Of a DNA stretch of 64,000 nt, positions 1-12,324 are shown in pieces (within the stretch, counting starts at the first letter, position 1; every line of letters starts with the position of its first letter). Under the pieces are notes generated by a model. It did not search any database, was not told the origin of the DNA, and saw only the letters and a program-made list of their open reading frames with translations. A program made the position numbers and the translations under genes. Source of the stretch: Pyropia yezoensis (taxonomy: Eukaryota > Rhodophyta > Bangiophyceae > Bangiales > Bangiaceae); assembly GCA_009829735.1 (NCBI GenBank), contig CM020620.1:16217186-16281185 (forward strand), in the 5' to 3' direction.

Positions 1-181
1 TCCGTGCGCCTCCCCACTTTATTTGCCGTCCGATGAAAGGGCAGACGCACTCGGGAGGGTGAGGAGGGGGGTGTCGGGCGCCCACAGGGGTTCAGCTGCA
101 GCAACACCGGCAGCGCGTTGACCGGGGGTCCGCGCGTCCTGGCTGGCGGGGGTGGCCGGCACAAGGGGGTCAGCGGCGGCA

Positions 182-221
<40 letters not shown>

Positions 222-1137
222 CCCCCTCCCACATGCGGAAACAAGATTGGCCTGGCCGCTTTGCGTGACGGCCAGCGTGACCGGGGGGTCTGGGGCTCGC
301 GTCCGTGTGGACGACGCGGCCGTGCGGCGCGGCACCGATAAAGGGTACGGTGTGATGGCCCACAGCTGCAATTTTGTGGGTGCTGGCGCAGTGAAGTGGC
401 TGGCGAGGGGCCGGAAGCCCACCGAGCTCCTCCCCCCGACACCATACACGGCCCTGCATGGCCTTCCACGTATACCCTCTCCCCCCCCCCCCCCCCCCCC
501 CCCCCGTTCTTTGTGGGGCGCCGGCGCGTCGCGCATATGTGGCTGAGCGGTTTTCAGCTGGCGCCCCCCCCCCCCCCCAGCCTCATCCATGCGATCGGCC
601 CGTCGAGGGGGGCCATGCGAGAGGTGTCTGAGCGCCCCGCATCTTCCCTTGGCACGATCTCCCACCCACCCGGCTCCCACCCTCCCCGTGGGGCTCTGTG
701 CCTGGCTGTCCAGTCAATGCCAATCACCGGCCGGGGCACCCAGCAGCCCCCCCTCCCTATCTGGATGGCGGTATTTGCCGGGACATTGGACAACCTTGTT
801 GGGTGCCCTTTACTTTCGTATTTGAATATCCCAGTACGATATGGAGGGTACACGCTGCGCCTCTGCCATGGGCGTGGAGTGTCCAGGAGAAGGGCGGCCT
901 GACCCCAAACCCTATGCCATCGCGTGTGCTCGTGCGGTGGCCTCGCTCTTGTCCCCCCGAACTCTTCGTACACCTGCGACAGCACACGGACCGTTTTTTC
1001 AGACCAAGACGCGCACCTTTCCCGGCACTCCGTTCCCCCTACACCGTCCCGCCCACCCACCCGCCCACCCACCATCCTCACCCTCACCCCGTCCCTCAAC
1101 CCGCTCCCGTCCACCCCACACCTCCCACCGACTGACC
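1..1137. other. Homopolymer-rich leader region, no supported gene
   Basis: This stretch holds long pure C runs (about 187-218, 481-505 and 564-578) separated by G+C-rich unique sequence. The open frames over it owe their length to Pro or Gly codons made by the C runs and carry no recognisable domain. The last few hundred bases are pyrimidine-rich and lead into the ATG at 1138, so they may hold the 5' UTR or promoter of the next gene. No TATA box is obvious. Confidence 0.5.
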
Positions 1138-3081
1138 ATGCCTGGGGAGGCCCGACCTGGCGGCGGCGCGGCCGGCAGGCCACGTTCCCCGCCGGATGGG
1201 GGCGTGGAGCGGGCGGCTGGTCCACCAAGAGCGCCCGCCCTTGCGGGCTTGCCACCGGGCGGGTCGGCAATCGCGCCGCCCGCCCACTCTACTACTGACG
1301 CCGCTACCGTCAGAGACGCCTGCGCCCCCCCCGGCGGTACCCGTAAAGCGCCTGGGCGCAAGCGCAGGCAGACGAGCGACCCCGCCGAGGAGGCCAGGCT
1401 GTTGGCTGCCCGTAAAAACTGCTGGGCGTCGCGGGTGAGGCGCCCGGCGCGGGAGCGTGTCTCCCAGGCGGTGTTGGCCGCGGGAGGCACCCCCTCTCAA
1501 GCGCACCAGGCGGGGGAGATTGCCGGGACGGCCGCGGCAGCCGCCGCGGTGGCCGCCTGTGTTGCCGGCCAAACGGCAGCCGAGGCAACACGGGCGGGCC
1601 ACGATGCCATGGCACAGGTGGAGGTCAAGCACACGCTCGGTTGCATGGCACATCGTGACGCCCGTGATCGGGTCACACGGGCAGAGTTGGTCGCCAGTGG
1701 CACGCGCGCACAGGCGGAAGGGGCGAGCGACGTGGCCGCACAGGCTGCCCTGGCCGCGGGCCTTGCCGGCCGGCCGGTAGCAGAGGCAGTGGCGGCGGGC
1801 GTAGCTTTCTGGGCGTCTCTCGGATCCGCCGCGTTGGCGCAACCCAGCACGACACGTCCTTCGCCGACGGCGGTTGTTTTGATGGCCACTTCCCTACCGA
1901 CGGCGGCTGTGCCCACGCCGGCGGCTGTGCCCAAGCCGGCGGCTGTGACCGAGCCGGCGGCTGTGCCCCCCCCCCCACCGACGGCGGCTGTGCCCCCCCC
2001 ACCGACGGCGGCCGTGTCCTCCCCGCCACCAGCTCTGGTGTGGTCACCAACCGCCCGGCCGCCCTCCCCCGTCCCCGCCCCGACGGCCGTACCTCGCTCG
2101 GCGACAGCGTCGACTGCGGAGCCCGTACTCACGACCGCACTGGCTGTAGTTTCCCTGCCGTCGGCAACTGTATCCGCCCCGCCGGCTACGCCCGGCCGGG
2201 TGACTGTATGGACTGTGGTGCCCCTGCCGTCGACGGCCGTGTCCACCCCACCGGCAACGCGCCGTCGTACCACTGCTACGGCTGGCGGTGATTCACCAGA
2301 CGTCCCACCAACGTCAATGGCCGTCTTGCGGGCCACGTTTCCGTCTGAATTTACGGCGCTAGAGTCACTGTTGACAACCGCCTTGCTGCTCGAGGCCCAC
2401 GCGTGCTGTGACGCCGTCAAGGAAGACGGGCAGATGGAAGCCCTGGACGCCGCAGAGGCGCTGCTGGACAGGGTTGTCAAGGAGCTACCACCCACCCGCT
2501 ACTCGGGTGCAGTCGCCGCCACCGTGGCCGAATGGTCGAGCAGCAAAAGCTCCCGTGCGAGGCACCTGGCCGCTCGTGAGCTCATCCAGATGGTTGTCGC
2601 GGACAATGCTGCCCTGTCCCAGGTGGCCCATGACAGCCATTATGGCCTTGGCCTCCCGTGTACCGTCTGCCACGACACGGACGCGGGTGCAGACGCGGAC
2701 ACGGACGGCGGGGCAGCAACCAGAGGTCAAGACGCGCCAGTGCCACGGCCACCTGCGCCGAGCACCAGCGATGTCCTCCCCAAGCACAGTTTGGAGGCAT
2801 TTGGCGTCTACGCCGCGCCCGCGCCTGCGGCCGCGCCTGCGCCTGCGGCCGCGGCCGCGGCCGTGGCCGCGCCCGCGCCTGCGCCTGCGCCCGCGCCCGC
2901 GCCTGCGCCTGCGCCTGCGCCCGCGCCCGCCCGTGTCGGTACCGCCCGCGCCCGCGCCCGCCCCGGTGGTGGTGGCATCCGCGCCCGTCCCGGCCAAGCC
3001 ATCCGCCCCAACCTAGCCCGGCCCGTGGCGCCTGCGGCCGCGCCTGCGGCGGCGCCTGCGCAGGCACCGCCACCGCCCGTG

Positions 3082-3116
<35 letters not shown>

Positions 3117-3408
3117 CGCGCCCGCGCCTGCGCCTGTGCCTGCGCCTGCGCCCGCGCCGGTGCCTGCACCGCCCACCCCCCCAGGCGCGACAGTAACCAG
3201 TGCACTCACGCTGTGGACGCGCGGGCTCAACCGTAATTTTCTCTTGGACGAGTCACAACGGAGCACCCCGCTGCCGTCGCCCGTGTTGACCTCCCCACCC
3301 ACACCTCCTCCCGATGCGGTAGGGGCACACGACGACACTGGCGGAGTTTGGGAAGGAGGGCCCCTGGCGGACCACCATCGCGACTGGACTTTCGCCCGTC
3401 GCCGGTAA
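1138..3408 (+). CDS. Ala/Pro-rich repetitive protein with an internal two-copy repeat
   Basis: The protein has 756 residues if the ATG at 1138 is used; the same frame is open back to an ATG at 841, but that 99-residue extension is low-complexity. Residues near 105-225 hold two diverged copies of a roughly 60-residue helical unit, starting with RERVSQAVLAAGGT (codon at 1450) and RDRVTRAELVASGT (codon at 1663), 71 codons apart. A Pro/Val/Thr/Ala linker follows, with repeated TAAV and PAAV motifs. Next comes a globular helical segment containing an HACCDAV motif and ending in LPCTVCHD. The C-terminal third is a long Pro-Ala dipeptide tract (2810-3175) made from alternating gcg/gcc-cct/ccc codons. 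No family is recognised. The diverged internal duplication argues for real coding sequence. The function is unknown. Confidence 0.55.
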
Positions 3409-3419
3409 CTTGTGCGGCC

Positions 3420-4335
3420 CCCCCTCTCAAAGCCGTCCCTGGTGTCGTCCAGTGGTCGTGGACGCCTAAACTTCGGGACGCACTTTACTCGTCCCCTTCC
3501 CTCTCAAACCCTCCCTGGTGTCGTCCAGTGATCGTGGTCGCCTAAATTTTGGGACGCATTTCACTCGGGCCCCCCTCTGAGACCGTTCCTGATGTCGTCC
3601 AGTGATCGTGGTCGCCTAAAGTTCGGGACGCATTTCACTCGGCCCCCCCTCTGAGACCGTCCCTGGTGTCGTCATGTGATCGTGGTCGCCTAATTTTCGG
3701 GACGCATTTTAATCGGCCGGCCCCCCCTCACCAAGCCTCCCTGGTGTCGTCCAGTGATCGTGGACGCCCAAACTTCGGGACGCACTTTAGTCGGCCCCCC
3801 CTCTGAGACCATCCCTGGTGTCGTCCAGTGATCGTGGTCGCCTAAATTTCGGGACGCATTTCACTCGGCCCCCCCTCTGAGACCGTCCCTGGTGTCGTCA
3901 AGTGATCGTGGACGCCTGAAGATCGGGACGCATTTTACTCGGCCCCCCCTCTGAGACCGTCCCTTGTGTCGTCCAGTGGTCGTGGTCGCCTGAGTTTCGG
4001 GACGCATTTCACTCGGCCCCTCCTCTGAGACATTCCCTGGTGTCGTCCAGTGATCGTGGTCGCCTAAATTTCGGGACGCATTTCACTCGGCCGGCCCCCC
4101 CTCTCCAAGCCTCCCTGGTGTCGTCCAGTGATCGTGGACGCCCAAACTTCGGGACGCACTTTAGTCGGCCCCCCCTCTGAGACCGTCCCTGGTGTCGTCC
4201 AGTGATCGTGGTCGCCTAAATTTCGGGACGCATTTCACTCGGCCCCCCCTCTGAGACCGTCCCTGGTGTCGTCCAGTGATCGTGGTCGCCTAAATTTCGA
4301 GACGCATTTCACTTGGCCGGACCCCCCTCTCCAAG
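3420..4335 (+). repeat. 74-bp tandem satellite array, about 12 copies
   Basis: The core TGTCGTCCAGTGATCGTGG recurs at 3443, 3519, 3593, 3667, 3745, 3819, 3893, 3967, 4041, 4119, 4193 and 4267, mostly every 74 bp. Two copies (3745 and 4119) share private changes: an extra ccgg step giving 78-bp spacing, ctccaagcc-type sequence before the core, and gtggacgccc after it. They lie 374 bp apart, which is five units, so the array carries a higher-order repeat. The core is a partial inverted repeat (GTCGTCCA/TGGACGC). The last unit runs directly into the next array. It does not look protein-coding. Confidence 0.93.
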
Positions 4336-4336
4336 C

Positions 4337-5836
4337 CTGCGCACGTCAGCAGAACAGGGGCGGGGGGGAAAAGGGGGAGGCCCCGCGACGGCTTTAAGCA
4401 CGTCAGCAGAACAGGGGGGGGGAAAAAGGGGGAGGCCCCGCGACGGCTTTAAGCACGTCAGCAGAACAGGGGGGGGGGAAAAAGGGGGAGGCCCCGCGAC
4501 GGCATTAAGCACGTCAACAGAACAGGTGGGATGCGGAGGAAAGGGGGAGGCCCCGCGACGGCTTGAAGCACGTCAGCAGAATAGGGGGGAGGCGGAGGAA
4601 CGGGGGAGGCCCCCAGACGGCTTTAAGCACGTCAGCAGAACAGGGGGGGGGGAAAAAGGGGGAGGCCCCGCGACGGCATTAAGCACGTCAACAGAACAGG
4701 TGGGAGGCGGAGGAAAGGGGGAGGCCCCGCGACGGCTTTAAGCACGTCAGCAGAACAGGGGGGAGGTGGACGAAAGGGTGAGGCCCCGCGACGGCTTCAA
4801 GCACGTCAGCAGAACAGGGGGGGGAGAAAAGGGGGGAGACCCCGCGACGGCTTTACGCACGTCAGCAGAACAGAGGGGGGAGAAACGGGGGAGGGCCCGC
4901 GACGGCTTCAAGCACGTCAGCAGAACAGGGGGGGGGAAAAAGGGGGAGGCCCCGCGACGGCTTTAAGCACGTCAGCAGAACAGGGGGGAGGAAAAAGGGG
5001 GAGGCCCCGCGACGGCTTTAAGCACGTCAACAGAACAGGTGGGAGGCGGAGGAAAGGGGGAGGCCCCGCGACGGCTTTAAGCACGTCAGCAGAGCAGGGG
5101 GGAGGCGGAAGAAAGGGGGAGGCCCCGCGACGGCTTCAAGCACGTCAGGAGAACAGGAGGGGGGAAAAAGGGGGAGGCCCCGCGACGGCTTTCAGCACGT
5201 CAGCAGAACAGGGGGGGGAGAAAAGGGGGGAGACCCCGCGACGGCTTGAAGCACGTCAGCAGAACAGGGTGGCGAAAAATGGGGAGGCCCCGCGACAGCT
5301 TTAAGCACGTCAACAGAACAGGTGGGAGGCGGAGGAAAGGGGGAGGCCCCGCGACGGCTTGAAGCACGTCAGCAGAACAGGGGGGAGGCGGAAGAAAGGG
5401 GGAGGCCCCGCGACGGCTTCAAGCACGTCAGCAGAACAGGGGGGGGGAAAAAGGGGGAGGCCCCGCGACGGATTTCAGCACGTCAGCAGAACAGGGGGGG
5501 GAGAAAAGGGGGGAGACCCCGCGACGGCTTGAAGCACGTCAGCAGAACAGGGGGGGCGAAAAAGGGGGAGGCCCCGCGACGGCTTTAAGCACGTCAACAG
5601 AACAGGTGGGAGGCGGGAAAAGGGGGAGGCCCCGCGACGGCTTTAAGCACATCAGCAGAACAGGGGGGAGGCGGAGGAAAGGGGGAGGCCCCGCGACGGC
5701 TTCAAGCACGTCAGCAGAACAGGGGGGGGGGAAAAAGGGGGAGGCCCCGCGACGGCTTCAAGCACATCAGCAGAACAGGGGGGGGGAAAAAGGGGGAGGT
5801 CCCGCGACGGCCCTCAAGCACGTCAGCAGAACAGTG
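4337..5836 (+). repeat. 57-bp tandem array, about 27 copies
   Basis: A unit of about 55-59 bp built on GCACGTCAGCAGAACAGG, a purine-rich G/A block, then GGCCCCGCGACGGCTTTAA repeats from 4341 (next copies at 4399, 4454, 4510, 4569) to 5836. Variants such as CGTCAACAG with GTGGGAGGCGG recur every few units, so this array also has a mixed higher-order order. It begins exactly where the 74-bp array ends, sharing the sequence ctccaagcct at the junction. Reading frames across it are repeat translations, not genes. Confidence 0.93.
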
Positions 5837-6138
5837 GGGGGGAAATGGGGAAAGATGGGGAGGGGGGGGGGGGGGGGGGGGGGGGGGGTGGGAGGGTGGG
5901 GGGGAGAAGGGGAGCGGAGATGAGTTGTTTGGCGACGACTGCGCACGCTGGCTCGGGGCCCAGTCGCACTCCACACGCACGATGCGCACGACGCGCACCA
6001 AGGCAAGCACGCATCCATGCACGCATGCGCGCATGCATGCGTGCTTGCGTGCGGAGATGCCTGAAGCCCGAATCCCACTCAAAGTAAACTCGTAGTGTAT
6101 TGGGCTACATGAGTTTTGAGTGCATTCCGATATCTGTA
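5837..6138. other. Poly-G tract and GCAT-type simple sequence
   Basis: A run of about 28 G (from 5861) and a G-rich tail follow the tandem array. A GCATGCGC/GCATGCATGC alternating stretch follows at 6010-6050. The segment ends in unremarkable sequence up to the TA that flanks the next mobile element. No gene is visible. Confidence 0.6.
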
Positions 6139-6354
6139 CAGTGCGACCCCTCACTTGCCCTGGGGTAGACCAAGGAGGTGGCCCCCCTTCCAGTGTCCGA
6201 CAGTTGTCCTGAGATGTTCAGATTTCAGCGATCTGGACGGTATGAGCCAATCAGCGCCCGTCAATCGCCCGAATATGAGCCGCCCGGCCGGGCCACTTCA
6301 CGCGTACCCCCCCCTCGGCACAACTGCGGGGCGGCCAAGTGAGGGGTCGCACTG
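6139..6354 (-). mobile_element. 216-bp MITE with TA target duplication, copy 1
   Basis: The element begins CAGTGCGACCCCTCACTTG and ends with its exact reverse complement, giving a 19-bp perfect terminal inverted repeat. It is flanked on both sides by TA (6137-6138 and 6355-6356), the signature of Tc1/mariner-type insertion. It has no coding capacity. A second copy lies at 38257-38485 in the opposite orientation. A MITE mobilised in trans by a mariner- or pogo-type transposase is the natural reading. The Tc1 element at 58992-60333 starts with CAGT too but has different TIRs, so it is not an obvious partner. Confidence 0.9.
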
Positions 6355-6366
6355 TATTACTACGGG

Positions 6367-9300
6367 TCAGGGAGGGTGTTGCACATGCCCGCCAGACATT
6401 TTGCGACCACAGCCGGCCCCCCCTCCACGCCGCCCCCCCCCCCCACAAGCGCTGATAGCCGCGCCGTCGCGGCGGCGGCGGCTGCCCCGCCCCCCTCTGC
6501 GACAACGCCAGCCCACACTGCCTGCGAGGCGCAGCGGCAGCGGCAGTGACGTCGGTGGCGTCGGTGGCGTCGGTGGCACGGGTGACGTCTGGGGCGTCCC
6601 CGCCCCCCACCCCAGCCACCCCCCCCCCCCCGCACCCGCGGCGGCAGCGGCGGGGATGGCAAACGAGGGACCGGCCAGCGCCACGGCCGTTGCCGCGGCG
6701 ACCGCCGCAACCGCGACGGGCGGGGGGCCCAGGGCGGCCACCCACACCGCTGCCGTGGCGGGGGTGCGGCCAACCGTCGCCCAGGGGGTGGTCAAGAGCC
6801 CCAGGGCGGCCGTCGCAGCCGCCGCGCCTTCCCGCGTGGCGGCCAACGCGGGACCACCACCGCCGGCACCGCCGCCGCCGCCGCGAGTTGGGGGGTCACC
6901 CGCTGGGGGGGGGTGCGGGGCGGCGCCCGCCGCGCCTCCACCACCCCCACCACCCCCACCACCCCCCCTGCCGCCCCTGCCTGTGACGACGGCCGCGGCG
7001 GTCACCGCCGCCACCTCCGCCTGGGCGGCGAGGCCGCTGCCGTCCCCCCCCCCCTCCCCCATCGCCGCCGCCTCTGCCGCCAGCAGCCCCCCCTGCCCCG
7101 CCGTCAGCGCGCACGCGGCGGCCGACAGCGCACCGACAACGACCACCGCGAAGGCGGGGGGCAGCCCGCCATGCGCCAGCGCGCCGAGGCCCGCCGCAGC
7201 GTTCCACCACGCCTTGGCGGGCTCGGCGGCGCTGGCGGCGAGCACGGAGAGGCCGGCAAGGCCGGGCGTAGTGCCGCCGCTACCTCCGCCGCACCCCGCG
7301 TCGGGGGGGGGGTACCGGCATTGCTCCCCAGGTGGCGGAGGGGGGGGGGCACAGCTGCCGGGGAGTGCCTGCGAGCGCGCCCAGCGCGCGCGCCACCGCC
7401 ACCCGCAGCGCCACCGCGTCGCGGGAGGTTGTGGGGGGCGCGGCGGCGGCAGCGGCGACAGCGGCGCCCCCACTCCCCGGAACTCCAACAGCGGCCAGCA
7501 GTTCGGAAAGCGCGGCGGCGCCAGCTGCGCTCGGCGCGGCGCGGCGGCGATTGGCGAGCACCACCAGCGGCGCGGCGGTCGCCGTCGCTGCCGCCCCACC
7601 CACCGCGGAGGCGGTGGCGGTGGTGGCAGAGGCGGCGGCGGCAAGGGCGGCCATTGCCGTCGCGACGGCGCCCGCAGCGGCTGGGGCAACGGCCGAGGCG
7701 GCCGCCGCGGCCACGGTGGCGGCGGCTGCGCGCACGCCCGCCGCGGGGTCCCGCGCGAGGAGCCGGGCGAGCGCGTCGGTGGCGGCGGGTGGTGGCGGTC
7801 GGGATGGCGGTGGGGGTAGGGGGGACGGAGAGGGCGGCGATATTCGCGCCGGTGCTGTTACTGACGGCACCGTCGCTGGGGGCGGCAGTAGTGGCGGTGA
7901 TGGCCGCCGCTCAACGGTCCCCTCTCCCGGCGGTGGAAGCAGCGGGTAGGGGGCGACAACAACGCCTTCCGCGGCAGCACGCACCAGATGAGAAGGCGTC
8001 GGAGGTGGCGGGGAGGACGAGACGGCTCAGTACGGACGCTGCCCAGGCGTCCACGTCCTCAATCCCATCGTCATCGGCACCGGGGCCGTCATCGTCACAA
8101 TCACGGTCCCCCGGGCCACCGTCCTCTGCGCCACCGCTGCCCACAGGAGCTACGGTCACCGCACCCGACACCGCCGTGGCACCCACGCCCGCCGCCCACT
8201 GCCGCCACCTGGCGGCCGTGGCGGCCGCCGCGACCGCCCGCACGCCGTTTAGGCAGTCCAGGTCCGCCACCCGCCCTACCCTCCCACTGCCACCTCCCAC
8301 GGCGGCGGCCACCCCCCCAGCAGCGCCCACCGCACCCGCCCCGCCGTCACGGCGGCCTCGCCCACAAACGTCCACCCACCGGCACCGCAGGCGCGTAGCG
8401 CGGCGGCCACCCACCCTTGCTCAACGGCCAACCGGCGCCTCTGCCTCCGGCAGTCGCGGCAGTGACGGCGGTGGAGCGGCCGCCTCGGCGCCCGTGGCAA
8501 GTAAGGCACCCACCAGACGGGCCATGGGGGCGGCCGCCACGCCGCGGACGCCCGTCAGGGACGCCGTCGCCGCCGTCGCGTCCGCAAGCGCCGCGGACCA
8601 CCCCCCCCCGCCGCCGCTCCCGCCGCCGCCGCCGTCGCCGCCACAGTCACTGCCGCCGTCGCCGCAGCCGCCATCACTGACCTTACTGCCGATGCCGCTG
8701 GCGCGCGCGGCCGGGTGCGGAGGCACCAGCACCGACGACAAGACCACCGCAAGGGAGGGGGTGATGGCCGCCGCGGCGGCCGCCACAACTCTTCCACGCC
8801 GCCGGGGGGGGGCGCCGCCGCGGCAGCTGTCGCTCCCGTTGCTGCCATGGCCACCGCCGCCGACCGCCACCACCCCCCCCCCCCCGCGCAGGGGTGATTA
8901 AACCGTGGTTCAGGACTAGGGCCCGCAACCGCCTTCACGTTTTGCGGATCCGATTGTGGACCCCTCTCACGGTAACGTACGCCCAACTTTCGCCCTGTTT
9001 TTTTGCGGGCCAGCTGTGGCCATGACCTCGGGCGACAACCACCACGCTGCTCAACATGATCTTGTAGCGCAGGGCGTGACGCTTCACGTGGTCGTCGCAC
9101 GCATCGCCGCCAGCAAGCGACGCTGGCAGGCGGCGGCTGCGCTCCCGAATACCCATGGGCGGTGGGGGGAAGGCAATGGACGACGCAGAGCGCGGCGCAC
9201 CCGCCTCCCGCCGTGACCCGCCCCGCCGTCGCCGGTTGCCGCCACTCGCGGCAGACACGGACGGGTCCAGCGCCCACCCATCGACCGCCGCAAACACTGG

Positions 9301-9930
9301 CGATGGCTCTCCGGCAGCGGAAATCCCCCCCCCTCCCACGACGGCGGTGGTGACAGCGGCGGCGGCGGCAGCTTCCCGCCGCCGTCGTACCGACAATGAC
9401 GTGGGGGGCCGAAACAGTGGCCGCGTGGCGGCCTCAGCAGCTACGGCCGCGGCGGCGGCGGCGGCGGCCAGGTCCGCACTGCTGCCACCGCCGCCGCCGC
9501 CACAGCTTCCACCTGGGCCAGACCCTTCCCGAGAGCGCCCCCGCCCACGGCGCGCCGCCCGTCCGCGGCTGGTCGACCGGGGGCGGGGCGGCTCTCCCAC
9601 CTCCCCCAGGCCGTCCGTCCCTGTCGCCAACGGTATGTCCCCGGCAGTCACATAACGGGCACCCTCATCTTCCAAGCTGCTGCCCACCGCCAAGGCTGTC
9701 CCACCGCCGCCGCCGCCACCACGGCCGCTGCCGCCACGACCAACGCTGCCACCACGCCGTAGCGGACGGGGGCGGCTCGAGCCGCTGGCATTGCTGGAAT
9801 AGCCGCCGCACCGCACCGACGTGCTGCCGTCACTGGGACCGTCGTCGTCGGCGGGCCAGCCGCCGCCGCTGCCGCCGGCTCGGCCGCCAAGCCCGCGCGA
9901 GGAGCCACTCGCGCGGACGCGGCGGCTCAT
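6367..9930 (-). CDS. Probable HEAT/ARM-repeat protein gene (exon structure unresolved)
   Basis: Several minus-strand frames give Ala/Leu/Val-rich helical segments, while the opposite strand mostly reads as Arg/Pro. An N-terminal piece (about 9930-8935) is Ser/Gly/Arg-rich. Downstream, blocks such as ALARLLARDPAAGVRAAAAT (within 7280-7984), AVALRVAVARALGALAG, GLAGLSVLAASAAEPAKAWW (6367-7689 frame) and MARLVGALLATGAE (8421-8873) look like repeated amphipathic helix pairs of the HEAT or armadillo kind. The frame changes at least three times, from introns or from homopolymer length errors; I could not place splice sites. No specific family is identified. Overlapping plus-strand frames remain an alternative. 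Confidence 0.4.
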
Positions 9931-12324
9931 GGCCGCCGCCGACGGGCGGGCGGCGTCAACGTCACCGCCGCTATGTCACTGTCCACCCGGGGATGGGCGA
10001 GCACTCACCGAGTGCAACAAAGAGAAAGAAAAGATGAGAAGCACACAACCGCAGCGTTCGCGCCACGGCCTGCAGGCCGGTGCTACTGACTGGACCTCCC
10101 AACCCCCCACCCCTCCACCCCACCCCACTTCACCACACCCCACCCCACCCCACCCCACCTCCCTCCCCCCAAAGAGAAAAACTCCGGCACCGGCTCCAAG
10201 GCGACCACCAGCGCGTTGCCTCTTAGGAGGAAACGTGGCAGCTGTTCGATCGAGTACCACAGTCTAAGTAAAGGGACTTGACGGCCAGTGGCCCGCTCCC
10301 ATCTATATTACTAGAGAGTTTTTGCAACCCGTTCGTGGGATCAAAAGTGGGCAACGTGGCGAGACACGTATGCCACGTAGTGCCAAGTGGCATCACGATC
10401 CCACGATTGCTTTACCATTTATCGGTACATGGACCCTCCCACGTCGACATCGGGGGATCGATACGCTCAACGTGTCATAAAACGTGCCACAAGCCCTCCC
10501 TCGGATGCCGTCGCATGGGGCGTGGGGCCCCCTTTCCCGGCGACGGCCCCTATAACCTATGATGACAGACAACCTCTCGTCACCACCTGACAACTACGAT
10601 AGGGGAAGAAGGCGGAGGTGGAAGACCAGTGGCTGGGTGGACTGCCACCGCTTGTTGATGGAGAGGGTGTGAACGACCGAATAGGCAAGTTGACCGGCGG
10701 GCGGCCGGGATACAGCCAGACGGACGATAGAGCCCGTCTCCCTAGCCAGTAGGTGCCACCCTTTGGCGCAGACGCGGGGAAGGGGGGTCGGATGTGTGAG
10801 AGAAGACTTTACTTTATTGTTTCTCTAGTTCCCTCGATTCCCCTCGTCTTTCCTCGCCTGCCCATGTACTGAGGTCGCCCCCTCCAGACTGCCGTCCCGT
10901 CCCCCCAGGTGGCGCCTCACTTTTTCTGTCTCTACCCCTCCTGGGTGCTTCACCCCAGCGGAAGTCAACTGGCGGTACCCCGGGCGGTCCCTGGTCTGCA
11001 CTTGATGCGGGAGAGTGGTTCAGGGTGCGCTTCGGGGGGAGTCGGGTAGTCTTGAAGCCCGACCCCACGAAGTCGACGGTGTGCAAAAACTCACGATCCA
11101 GCTCACCGTTGCAATTGATTTATCGTTAGCTATTCCCACGAATTAGCCACGAATGCTTCCCACGACCTGGTTGCAAAAACTCTCTACTGTGCGCGGTCTC
11201 GGCGCCGTCGCGTTAGATAGGCGTGAACTCTGCCACGTGGTCGACTCTCGTCGGATCTGGCCGGGACTGGCCTGGAAACCATCCCTGCAGCGTCGCCTTC
11301 TCGACACTCACAACCGCGGCTCCACCGTTTGTCTGCGACTCCCCGCTCCCTGCCCCCTGCTCCCGTGCCCCGTGCGTGCCCCTCTACGCCTGTATCTATG
11401 TGGTGTGGCTGCGCAGGTACGTTGCTTGCCAGTGTGTCGAGTGGCGGCGCAGATACGTCGGCCTGCCCGCTCCCTGTTCTTTGTCTTGTTTGTCCACCCT
11501 CATTGAGTGGTGACCACCCTGCGCACACGCCGTGGCGGTTGACTTGACCACCTTGCCCCTCATTCTCCCCCCCCCCCCCCCTCGACTGCTGTCTCCCCGA
11601 GGATGCTTGAAAATTTGAATACCGAGCGAGCCGGCCGTTGTCGGTCGCGCCTCGGCTGCGGAGTACACAACCTGATGGGGAGCAGCGTGGAGATTATGAC
11701 GCGGCGGCGGTCGCCTCGTCGGCGGGCGTCGTGAGACTGTGAAGGGACGTGGTTGTGGTGGTGCTGGGTGGACAGGAGGTAGCAAGACTGGTCGACTAAC
11801 CGCGCCTTCTGTAGCTACTGCATCGGTCGATCCGACCGCTCTCTGCCATTCCTGCCTGTCCCGTACTGCACAGTTTTTCTTCCCGGTAGGCTAGCCGGCG
11901 CCCCCCCCCTTCGTCACTCAGTTTGACTGCTCTGTCGAGTTGGTGGACGGCACGTGTCGAACCAAGACTGTCGATGTGCCGTGCATCACCCACGCAACAG
12001 CACACAGGTGACCTTCTCCCGGTGTGTGCTCGAGACGACCGCTTCGGCCGCCTGTACGACAGAGACGGTGGAAAAGCGGAAGAGCGCTAAGGCGTGCCCG
12101 AGGCCGACGCCGTCGCCGCCGCCGTGCCTCGTTAAATACATTGCGTCAGCGCCAGCGCTGTCCGACGACCAAGACGGGGTAGGTGCCGGAGGGTCACCCG
12201 GGTGTGCACATGACATGAATATATCCACACTGTGTGCGGACGTTTTGTTGTGCTGCTGCACGCAGCATCCCTGCTGCACGCAGCATCCCCCCGTCTATTC
12301 GTTGCAGTCCCCCCCCCCGTCGAC
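9931..12324. other. Gene-poor stretch, lower G+C
   Basis: No reading frame here shows a recognisable domain. The stretch contains a short (ccccac)n tract near 10110-10160 and an imperfect hairpin TGCCAC/GTGGCA near 10370. Short open frames (for example 10814-11086 on the minus strand) have no features I can interpret. I see no tRNA or transposon ends. Confidence 0.4.

Noticed and set aside
3420..5836. CRISPR-like direct repeats
   Set aside because: Units are contiguous 74- and 57-bp tandem repeats with no unique spacers, in a eukaryotic context; these are satellites.
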